Below are positions 1-5,639 of a stretch of DNA of 9,892 bases, piece by piece (position 1 is the first letter of the stretch; every line of letters begins with the position of its first letter). The notes below the pieces were generated by a model, which was given only the letters and a program-made list of their open reading frames with translations, ran no database searches and was not told the DNA's origin. The DNA is from an uncultured Gemella sp. (GTDB taxonomy: Bacteria; Bacillota; Bacilli; Staphylococcales; Gemellaceae): assembly GCA_927911745.1 (NCBI GenBank), contig CAKMQF010000068.1:1-9892 (forward strand), written 5' to 3'. A program made the position numbers and the translations under genes.

Positions 1-366
1 TATAACATTTTTTTGTTGCCATCTTAATTCTACCAAAAAAGGCATGTTATTAGCAATCAATCTAGCTTACATAAAGTGGTATAAATTCAAAAAAATTTTT
101 CATTTGTGAATATTTAGAATAATAAATATTGTTGTTTTAATCTAAAATATCAATCTATAGATTAAAAACTGTAAAAAATGTTAAGATAAAAGATATATAA
201 AATAATAAAAATTTATAAAAAATTAATCTTTACAAAAGAATGGGAAATTTTAGAGTATAGTGAAAAAAATGGTTAGAAATACACGAGGATAATTAACTAT
301 AATATCTTGAAAAATCGTTGTATTCTGAAAATTGTACTTTAATTAGTTACCTCATTGTCCAAATAG
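1..366. other. AT-rich intergenic stretch with no supported gene
   Basis: No reading frame of useful length is present on either strand. The stretch is very AT-rich. Its clearest structure is a perfect 10-bp inverted repeat (TTTTAATCTA at 135-144, TAGATTAAAA at 158-167) that encloses a 12-bp palindrome AATCTATAGATT at 152-163. Neither arm is followed by a T-run, so it does not look like a terminator. A short minus-strand frame leaves the window at position 1 but has no ribosome site and is not called. Confidence 0.6.
135..167. repeat. Inverted repeat with embedded palindrome (possible operator)
   Basis: TTTTAATCTA (135-144) is repeated in inverted form as TAGATTAAAA (158-167). A further AATCTA lies at 152-157 and abuts TAGATT at 158-163 to make a 12-bp palindrome. 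Another AATCTA sits at 59-64. The arrangement resembles multiple binding half-sites, but AT-rich DNA produces such patterns by chance, and it lies more than 200 bp from the nearest good promoter. Confidence 0.3.
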
Positions 367-395
367 TTGCGGCACCAAAGGTTTTATGGTATAAT
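367..395 (+). promoter_or_regulatory. Predicted sigma-A promoter of the CD0519-type membrane gene
   Basis: The -35 is TTGCGG (367-372), followed by a 17-bp spacer and a perfect -10 TATAAT (390-395) preceded by TGG, an extended -10. Transcription would begin near 402 and give a leader of about 85 nt. That leader holds an extra Shine-Dalgarno-like AAGGAG at 425-430, in addition to the gene's own site at 472-476. Confidence 0.65.
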
Positions 396-486
396 GTATA
401 AATTAAATTGTATTATTACAGTTTAAGGAGATTGAAGTTGAAAATAAAATATTAGAACAAAAAATATATGAAAGGAAGATTTTTTT

Positions 487-1662
487 ATGAGCGAAGAAAC
501 AACAAAAAAACATAAAAAGAATGTAGTTGTTAAAAAGGCTATAAGTTTGGAAACATTTGTCTTTTTAGCGATATTCTTCTCAATATTTGGACTTATGGCG
601 AGAAAAATGGGAACACCGCTTATGTTTAAAACAATGATGGCAACAGCTCATGATTTATTACTGAATACAGTATTTTTCATTATGGCGATGGCTGTTATTG
701 CCGGAGCAATGAGTGCTCTGTTATCAGAGTTTGGGGCGATAGCGTTAATTAATAAAATATTTGCACCGCTTATGAAACCTCTTTGGGGAATGCCTGGGGC
801 CAGTGTAACTGGAGCAGTAGCGACGTATTTATCAGATAACCCAGCAATTATTCCATTCTCGAAAGATAAACGTTTTATAGCGTTCTTCAAAAAATACCAA
901 GTTCCAGCGTTATGTAACCTTGGGACAGCATTCGGTATGGGGCTTATTGTAACGATGTTTATGATGGGACAAGGAGCTGGTTTTGTGAAAGCGGCGATTA
1001 TTGGAAATGTCGGAGCTATTATAGGTAGTATAATAAGTGTGCGTCTAATGTTAAGACAAACTAAGAAATACTACGGAGATGAAGCTGAAGATTCAGTTGT
1101 AGAAGCCGAAGTCGAAGGTCAATCATTGGATAAAGTTAGAATCGTACGTGATGGTAATTTATTCCAACGTACTCTTGATACTATCTTAGAGGGTGGTAAA
1201 GTCGGAGTAGAAATGGGTATGGCTATTATTCCAGGAGTGCTTATCGTTTGTACTTTTGTAATGATGTTAACATTTAAAATGCCTGCTGGAGGATATACTG
1301 GAGCGGCTTATGAAGGTGTGGGATTCCTACCTTGGTTAGGTGAAAAATTAAGATTTATACTTGAACCACTATTTGGATTCCATTCTGCAGAGGCGATTGC
1401 CTTCCCAATCACAGCGTTAGGAGCTGTAGGAGGAGCGATTTCTCTAGTGCCAGAATTTTTAAGAAGCGGTCTTATCGGACCAAACGATATCGCAGTATTT
1501 ACAGCGATGGGAATGTGCTGGAGTGGATACTTAAGTACACACATCGGTATGATGGATGCACTTGGAGTTAGAAAATTATCTTCAAAAGCCATTCTTTCAC
1601 ACACAATAGGAGGTATAGTCGCAGGAATTGTAGCCCACTACTTGTTTGTACTATTAGGATAA
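487..1662 (+). CDS. CD0519/CD1768-type polytopic membrane protein (Gate/nucleoside-recognition-like)
   Basis: This is a 391-residue integral membrane protein. A short charged N-terminus (residues 1-18, Lys-rich, probably cytoplasmic) precedes hydrophobic segments near 23-38, 58-80, 141-160, 166-186, 245-263, 303-323 and 372-390. A charged loop at 188-232 (many Glu, Asp, Lys, Arg) splits the protein into two halves. Conserved-looking motifs are YLSDNPAIIPFS (114-125), in a re-entrant or loop-like stretch, and CWSGYLSTHIGMMDALG (344-360) near the end. From memory of family names I place it with the CD0519/CD1768 membrane proteins, related to the Gate-domain (SpmA/SpmB, nucleoside transporter) fold. 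The substrate is unknown. The start is set by AAGGA at 472-476, ten bases before ATG. It has its own promoter and terminator, so it is probably monocistronic. The transporter role is inferred only from the fold. Confidence 0.75.
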   Translation: MSEETTKKHKKNVVVKKAISLETFVFLAIFFSIFGLMARKMGTPLMFKTMMATAHDLLLNTVFFIMAMAVIAGAMSALLSEFGAIALINKIFAPLMKPLWGMPGASVTGAVATYLSDNPAIIPFSKDKRFIAFFKKYQVPALCNLGTAFGMGLIVTMFMMGQGAGFVKAAIIGNVGAIIGSIISVRLMLRQTKKYYGDEAEDSVVEAEVEGQSLDKVRIVRDGNLFQRTLDTILEGGKVGVEMGMAIIPGVLIVCTFVMMLTFKMPAGGYTGAAYEGVGFLPWLGEKLRFILEPLFGFHSAEAIAFPITALGAVGGAISLVPEFLRSGLIGPNDIAVFTAMGMCWSGYLSTHIGMMDALGVRKLSSKAILSHTIGGIVAGIVAHYLFVLLG

Positions 1663-1672
1663 TAGAATTATA

Positions 1673-1707
1673 AAAGACGTAGCTTTGAAAGTTACGTCTT
1701 TCTTTGT
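1673..1707 (+). terminator. Intrinsic terminator after the CD0519-type gene
   Basis: AAAGACGTAGC (1673-1683) pairs with GTTACGTCTTT (1691-1701), an 11-bp stem with one G-T pair, across a 7-base loop. A T-rich tail (TTTCTTTG) follows. It lies 10 bases past the stop codon. Confidence 0.85.
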
Positions 1708-1774
1708 TGTTAGAGAATTTTAGAAATTTTTATTTGAAAAACCATTGATGGACGTTATTAATTCTTATGATTCC

Positions 1775-1803
1775 TTGAAGAGAAGTACGGGAAGTAGTAT
1801 AAT
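1775..1803 (+). promoter_or_regulatory. Predicted promoter of the yeiH-like/fabK-like unit
   Basis: The -35 is TTGAAG (1775-1780), followed by 17 bp and a perfect -10 TATAAT (1798-1803). The transcript would start near 1810 and leave a 45-nt leader ending in the strong ribosome site AAGGGGG (1839-1845) before ATG 1855. Confidence 0.65.
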
Positions 1804-1854
1804 TAAACTATATGTACTTTTTTACAAAATATTATAAAAAGGGGGAAATCTTTT

Positions 1855-2841
1855 ATGGAAAGATTTAAGAGTGTTAATTTTTATTATACCTTAGGTATAA
1901 TGTTAGTTATTTCGTTAGCCGCGAAATATCTTGCGCAAGTACCAGCGTTAAAACTTTTTGGACACTTGGTAATTGCACTTGTTATCGGTATGGCGCTACA
2001 AACATCAAACGGATTGAAAGAACAGGTTAAGGCGGATATTCCGTTTATAAGCAATAAGTTCTTACGTCTTGGAATAATTTTACTAGGATTTAAGCTAGCG
2101 TTGGATAGACTTTTAGCTGAAGGGAAGAAAACATTAGTCGTTGCCTTCTTTATTGTACTATTTATGATTACTTTAACTTACTTTATGTGTCGTGCGTTTA
2201 AAGTTGATCATGAACTTGCTTTGCTTTCTTCGTGTGGTTGTGGTATCTGTGGAGCTGCGGCAGTTATGGGGGTAAGTGGTCAACTTCGTGCGAAGACTGA
2301 TAATAGTGTTCTAGCTGTTGCGGTCGTTGCAATTTTAGGTACAGTATTTACCTTGATAGAAGTAACTTTGCAGCCTTATCTAGGTCTCGATGCGTATAAC
2401 TACGGAGTATTTACTGGAGGAAGTCTTCATGAGATAGCTCACGCAGTTGCGGCAGGAGGCGCAGGAGGGCAAGTAGCATTAGATGCTGCGATTCTTACTA
2501 AGTTATCTCGCGTGCTTATGCTTATAGTCGTTGCAGGAGTGCTAATTGTAGTTAATAAAAAGACTCAAGATGAAACGAAAGGTAAAGTTCCGATGCCGTA
2601 CTTTATTCTAGGATTTATCTTTATGAGTATCTTAGGAAGTTATGTTACTTTCTTAAAACCATTAGCGCCTTTCTTCGTTGATGCAGCGTATATCTTCTTA
2701 GGTATGGCAATGGCAGCTCTTGGTATGAGTGTTAACTTTAAAGTTATTAAAGAACGTGGTTTGCGAGTATTCACAGCGTGCTTCTTATCATCGGTGATTT
2801 TAATGATAGTTTGCTACGTAGTTGCTAGATTTATTTTCTAA
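1855..2841 (+). CDS. YeiH/UPF0324-family putative sulfate exporter
   Basis: This 328-residue membrane protein has about ten hydrophobic segments (roughly 10-26, 34-50, 69-84, 93-112, 122-142, 151-172, 218-234, 248-266, 271-292, 304-327). That length and layout match the YeiH/UPF0324 (Cons_hypoth698) family, annotated as putative sulfate exporters without firm biochemistry. Family signatures are the glycine-rich ICGAAAVMG (131-139), seen in other members as SICGxxA, the central GSLHEIAHAVAAGG (189-202), and the C-terminal FLGMAMAALGMSVNF (281-295). An unusual feature is the run SSCGCGICG (125-133), with three cysteines (127, 129, 132) where I remember most members having one. The gene has its own promoter and strong ribosome site. 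No terminator follows it, and the FabK-like gene begins 77 bases later, so the two are probably co-transcribed. Transport of sulfate or another anion is family inference. Confidence 0.82.
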   Translation: MERFKSVNFYYTLGIMLVISLAAKYLAQVPALKLFGHLVIALVIGMALQTSNGLKEQVKADIPFISNKFLRLGIILLGFKLALDRLLAEGKKTLVVAFFIVLFMITLTYFMCRAFKVDHELALLSSCGCGICGAAAVMGVSGQLRAKTDNSVLAVAVVAILGTVFTLIEVTLQPYLGLDAYNYGVFTGGSLHEIAHAVAAGGAGGQVALDAAILTKLSRVLMLIVVAGVLIVVNKKTQDETKGKVPMPYFILGFIFMSILGSYVTFLKPLAPFFVDAAYIFLGMAMAALGMSVNFKVIKERGLRVFTACFLSSVILMIVCYVVARFIF

Positions 2842-2918
2842 TAAGATGATTAAGAGTATTTTTTAGAAAGAGTAGTCAGGTGGAATCAAAAATAAAAAAT
2901 CGATAAAGGAGAATAGTT

Positions 2919-3845
2919 ATGACAATTACTAATCTTTTAGGGATAAAGTATCCAATTTTTCAAGGAGCGATGGCCCAAATAGCGAGATATGAACTTGTTT
3001 CAGCAGTATCTAATGCAGGGGCGTTAGGAATACTAGCCTCAGGAGGAGTGAGTCCAGAAGAACTACGTAAAGAGATTCGACTGTGTAAAGAACTTACAGA
3101 TAAACCTTTTGCAGTTAATCTAATGCTTATGATGCCGAATATCGATGAAATAATCGATGTTGTTATTGAAGAAGGTGTCAAAATCGTCACAACAGGGGCA
3201 GGAACACCTAGAAAATTCATGCCACGCTTAAAAGAAGCTGGGATAAAAGTTATTCCAGTTATCCCTTCTGTGAAGGCAGCGAAGAAAATGGAAGAGTTAG
3301 GCTGTGATGCAGTCGTTGTAGAAGGTATGGAAGCTGGAGGTCACGTTGGGACTAGCACGACTATGGCGCTACTACCACAGGTAACGAGTGCGGTGAATAT
3401 ACCTGTAATCGCGGCTGGTGGTATTGCTGATGGACGTGGAATGGCTGCTGCATATTGCTTAGGAGCGAGTGGAGTTCAGATGGGAACTGTATTTTTAGCT
3501 TCAGAAGAATGTCCCGTGACAGATACATATAAAAATATGATATTAGAAGCGGTTGATACATCTACTACATTAACTGGAGAAAAATTTGGAGCTCCTGTTC
3601 GTGGTATTAAAAATGAACTTACAAAAAAATATCACGAATTAGAAGCACAATCATCTACTCTTATGGAATTAGAAGAACTAACGCTAGGGTCATTAAGACG
3701 AGCTGTTTACGATGGTGACGTAGAAAATGGTTCTGTTATGGCAGGGCAAATCGCAGGACTAGTTAGTGAGATTCGTCCGGTTAAGAACATAATAGAAGAT
3801 GTTATAAAAGAAGCGCGAGAAGTGTTGGAAAAAACAGAAATATAG
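2919..3845 (+). CDS. fabK: FabK-like enoyl-ACP reductase II / nitronate monooxygenase-family flavoprotein
   Basis: This is a 308-residue soluble TIM-barrel FMN enzyme. FabK reduces trans-2-enoyl-ACP to acyl-ACP in the last step of each fatty-acid elongation round, using NAD(P)H and FMN. Visible signatures are YPIFQGAMA (11-19), the FMN-binding PFAVNLMLMMP (63-73), TTGAGTP (91-97), DAVVVEGMEAGGHVG (130-144) with likely catalytic His142, IPVIAAGGIADG (161-172), GASGVQMGTVFL (182-193), and the C-terminal GDVENGSVMAGQIAGLVS (266-283). The last motif matches streptococcal FabK closely and separates it from plain nitronate monooxygenases. The start is fixed by AAAGGAG (2905-2911), seven bases before ATG. 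It is outside any fatty-acid gene cluster here and follows a putative anion exporter. It could therefore be a paralogue with another substrate, such as a nitronate monooxygenase. Confidence 0.82.
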   Translation: MTITNLLGIKYPIFQGAMAQIARYELVSAVSNAGALGILASGGVSPEELRKEIRLCKELTDKPFAVNLMLMMPNIDEIIDVVIEEGVKIVTTGAGTPRKFMPRLKEAGIKVIPVIPSVKAAKKMEELGCDAVVVEGMEAGGHVGTSTTMALLPQVTSAVNIPVIAAGGIADGRGMAAAYCLGASGVQMGTVFLASEECPVTDTYKNMILEAVDTSTTLTGEKFGAPVRGIKNELTKKYHELEAQSSTLMELEELTLGSLRRAVYDGDVENGSVMAGQIAGLVSEIRPVKNIIEDVIKEAREVLEKTEI

Positions 3846-3854
3846 AATGTAACT

Positions 3855-3892
3855 TAAACCTTAGGTAATAAAAAATCTAAGGTTTATTTTGT
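3855..3892 (+). terminator. Intrinsic terminator after the fabK-like gene
   Basis: TAAACCTTAG (3855-3864) pairs perfectly with CTAAGGTTTA (3877-3886) over a 12-base AT-rich loop. TTTTGTT follows. It lies 9 bases after the stop codon and closes the yeiH-like/fabK-like unit. Confidence 0.8.
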
Positions 3893-3945
3893 TGAAAGGC
3901 ATTGTAGCTGAAAAGGAAGTGTAATGTAAAATATAGTGTAGAATT

Positions 3946-3971
3946 AACCTTTATTTGATTTTCTAAAGGTT
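3946..3971. repeat. 8-bp inverted repeat upstream of the DUF805 gene
   Basis: AACCTTTA (3946-3953) and TAAAGGTT (3964-3971) flank a 10-base AT-rich loop. No T-run follows on either strand, so it is not a convincing terminator. It lies about 30 bp upstream of the predicted -35 box and could be an operator. Confidence 0.3.
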
Positions 3972-4001
3972 GTAAAATTACAGAGAATAACCATATTTCA
4001 A

Positions 4002-4030
4002 TTGACTATAGTTACTCTTTATTATATTAT
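4002..4030 (+). promoter_or_regulatory. Predicted promoter of the DUF805 gene, with 21-bp-spaced direct repeats
   Basis: The -35 TTGACT (4002-4007) and -10 TATTAT (4025-4030) are 17 bp apart. The 8-bp repeat TATAGTTA occurs at 4007-4014 and 4028-4035, exactly 21 bp (two helical turns) apart. One copy touches the -35 and the other overlaps the -10. The leader would be about 30 nt and includes the strong ribosome site AGGAGGG (4058-4064). Confidence 0.55.
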
Positions 4031-4068
4031 AGTTATATAATTTATCTTTATTACAATAGGAGGGTTTT

Positions 4069-5478
4069 ATGATAGACCAAAGACGTAAACATGTTACTTA
4101 TGGTTCTTCTTTTAAAGACTTCTTTAAAGGGTTCGTGGACTTCACAGGTTATACATCTGTATCTGGACACTGGTTTCCTGTAGGGAGTATTTTAGGGGGA
4201 CTTATCTTACTAACAGTTATAGTATTCCAAGGTATGTTTTCTTCAATTACTAGTATTGGTAGAAAATCAAGCCGCAGCTCAGATTACCTATTAAGTGGAG
4301 GAGCGTTAAGTGATGGAGTATCTACTCTTCAAACAGGATTAGCATTCGGAATATTTATTATTATAGCTGGACTTATTTTAATTTTACCTCTAACTGCAAG
4401 TTTTGCAAGAAGACTACGTGATGTAGGTTTTGCAACATGGGGAATTGTTATTTTAACAGCTTTATATTACATTTTAAGTTATTTCTCAGTGTATTTATTA
4501 ACTCCGGTTTATACTATTGTATTCTTCTTTGTGTTAATGTCACTACCATCAAACGCGGCAGAAACTAACTCAAACAGTGAGTTTGCTAGATTTTTCTTAA
4601 GACAAACACCGCAAGCTCAACAATACTATAGCCAATTTGCAAATCCATTTGGACAACCAGTTCAATATGATCAATTCGGTAATCCAATTCTGAATCAACC
4701 ACAATTCAACAATGGTATGAATCAAGGATTCCAAGGACAAGCACCACAAGGATTCAATCCAAACGCACCACAAGGACGCCCGCAACAAGGGTTCCAAGGA
4801 CAAGCACCACAAGGATTTAATCCGAATGCACCACAAGGACGTCCACAACAAGGATTCCAAGGGCAAGCGCCACAAGGATTTAATCCGAACGCACCACAAG
4901 GACGCCCGCAACAAGGATTCCAAGGGCAAGCTCCGCAAGGCTTTAATCCAAATGCACCACAAGGACGTCCACAACAAGGATTCCAAGGACAACCGCAAGG
5001 CTTTAATCCAAACGCGCAACACGGAGGACAACCACAAGGGTTCAATCCAAACGTGCAGCACGGAGGACAACCACAAGGGTTCAATCCAAACGCGCAACAT
5101 GGAGGACAACCACAAGGGTTCAATCCAAACGCACAACACGGAGGACAACCACAAGGGTTCAATCCAAACGCGCAGCACGGAAGACAACCACAAGGGTTTA
5201 ATCCAAATGTGCAACATGGAGTACAAGAACAAGCTGTTGTGAATGAAGTTCAAGAAGAACGTCCAGTGCAAGCTTCTCAAGAAGTACATGTTGCACCAGA
5301 ACAACACGTAGAGGTAGCGCCACAAGTGGAAACTGCACCAGTAGTAGAAACTCCAGCTCCTCAAGTTGAAGAAACTCACCAAGCAGAAACTACGGCAATT
5401 GCTGGTGGAGCAAGAAGCAGAAGACTTCAAAAGCTTAACAGAGCTGAAGAAGAAGTTGCTTTCAAAAAAAGAAGATAA
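4069..5478 (+). CDS. DUF805 membrane protein with a long Q/N/G/P-rich repeat tail
   Basis: This is a 469-residue protein. Residues 1-160 are a DUF805 domain. Predicted membrane helices lie near 36-56, 90-110, 122-141 and 143-159. Between helices 2 and 3 is the family motif RRLRDVGFATWG (114-125), the form RRLxDxGxxxW typical of DUF805. The family is widespread and has no established function. Residues 161-218 are Gln/Asn-rich. Four 21-residue repeats (219-302) and six 13-residue repeats (308-385) follow, all built on PQGFNPN. An acidic Val/Glu/Pro segment (390-440) comes next, then a basic end with RSRRLQKLNR (449-458) and a terminal KKRR. There is no signal peptide and no LPXTG motif, so the tail is probably cytoplasmic. 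The start is set by AGGAGGG five bases before ATG. It is monocistronic. Its role may be scaffolding or interaction at the membrane, which is inference. The simple-sequence DNA suggests variable length between strains. Confidence 0.8.
   Translation: MIDQRRKHVTYGSSFKDFFKGFVDFTGYTSVSGHWFPVGSILGGLILLTVIVFQGMFSSITSIGRKSSRSSDYLLSGGALSDGVSTLQTGLAFGIFIIIAGLILILPLTASFARRLRDVGFATWGIVILTALYYILSYFSVYLLTPVYTIVFFFVLMSLPSNAAETNSNSEFARFFLRQTPQAQQYYSQFANPFGQPVQYDQFGNPILNQPQFNNGMNQGFQGQAPQGFNPNAPQGRPQQGFQGQAPQGFNPNAPQGRPQQGFQGQAPQGFNPNAPQGRPQQGFQGQAPQGFNPNAPQGRPQQGFQGQPQGFNPNAQHGGQPQGFNPNVQHGGQPQGFNPNAQHGGQPQGFNPNAQHGGQPQGFNPNAQHGRQPQGFNPNVQHGVQEQAVVNEVQEERPVQASQEVHVAPEQHVEVAPQVETAPVVETPAPQVEETHQAETTAIAGGARSRRLQKLNRAEEEVAFKKRR
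4723..4974 (+). repeat. Four tandem 63-bp coding repeats (21-residue unit)
   Basis: Four complete copies encode QGFQGQAPQGFNPNAPQGRP plus Q, at residues 219-239, 240-260, 261-281 and 282-302. The copies are identical in protein but differ at several third codon positions (for example GCACCA versus GCGCCA, GGATTC versus GGCTTT). This implies selection to keep the amino-acid sequence. A partial fifth copy (QGFQG) leads into the 13-residue repeats. Confidence 0.95.
4990..5223 (+). repeat. Six tandem 39-bp coding repeats (13-residue unit)
   Basis: Six copies of QPQGFNPNAQHGG cover residues 308-385. They vary slightly: Val replaces Ala in copies 2 and 6, and the last residue is Arg in copy 5 and Val in copy 6. 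Each copy carries one histidine that is absent from the 21-residue units. The shared PQGFNPN core shows that the two repeat classes descend from one another. Confidence 0.95.
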
Positions 5479-5504
5479 TTAATAAGTTGATCTAGTAGTT
5501 CAAT

Positions 5505-5540
5505 AAAAAGGTTCAGGTACAAACTTGAACCTTTTTCTAT
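5505..5540 (+). terminator. Intrinsic terminator after the DUF805 gene
   Basis: AAAAAGGTTCA (5505-5515) pairs perfectly with TGAACCTTTTT (5526-5536) over a 10-base loop. The right arm provides the T-run. It lies 27 bases past the stop codon. The A-rich left arm would also let it act on minus-strand transcripts. Confidence 0.88.
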
Positions 5541-5565
5541 TGGGAGTTCTTATTAATTTTCATAT

Positions 5566-5594
5566 TTGTTAATTTTACTACTCAAGAGTATAAT
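5566..5594 (+). promoter_or_regulatory. Predicted promoter in the 5.6-kb intergenic region
   Basis: The -35 TTGTTA (5566-5571), a 17-bp spacer and a perfect -10 TATAAT (5589-5594) form a good sigma-A promoter. It lies 30 bp past the DUF805 terminator and points rightward. The predicted start is near 5601. No intact gene follows before the hairpin at 5858-5903, so the unit would be about 300 nt: a small RNA, a short peptide gene or a decayed gene. Confidence 0.55.
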
Positions 5595-5611
5595 ACTTAC
5601 GAGTAGTAAAA
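5573..5611. promoter_or_regulatory. 39-bp interrupted palindrome centred on the -10 box (probable operator)
   Basis: The outer arms TTTTACTACTC (5573-5583) and GAGTAGTAAAA (5601-5611) are perfect 11-bp inverted repeats. Between them sits a second perfect palindrome, AGTATAATACT (5587-5597), that contains the -10 TATAAT. In total 16 of 19 positions are symmetric about base 5592. Most of it lies upstream of the predicted transcription start, so it would act as DNA, and a dimeric or tetrameric repressor bound there would block polymerase. The binding protein is unknown. Confidence 0.55.
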
Positions 5612-5639
5612 AATTGAATTAGGGAAGTGTAGAGTTTAG

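Noticed and set aside
1..45. Minus-strand frame from ATG at 45-43 running out of the window (reads MPFLVELRWQQKNVI)
   Set aside because: Only 15 codons are visible, no ribosome site precedes it, and an alternative ATG at 22-20 lies in another frame. It could be the 5' end of a real gene but cannot be supported here.
229..261. Promoter TTTACA ... TATAGT
   Set aside because: The spacer is 21 bp, too long for sigma-A, and no gene follows it closely.
1308..1604. 98-codon minus-strand frame inside the first membrane gene
   Set aside because: It is antisense to a well-supported gene, with no ribosome site and no recognisable domain.
4723..5223. CRISPR-like periodic repeats
   Set aside because: There are no unique spacers. 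The units are contiguous coding repeats in frame with the DUF805 gene, and no cas gene is nearby.
4597..5430. Long minus-strand and alternative-frame open readings through the DUF805 repeats (also 4722-5162 minus, 4826-5242 plus)
   Set aside because: The repeat periods are multiples of three, so frames without a stop in one unit stay open throughout. They have no ribosome site, and their products are Cys/Pro/Gly, Leu/Trp or Lys/His monotony. They are shadows.
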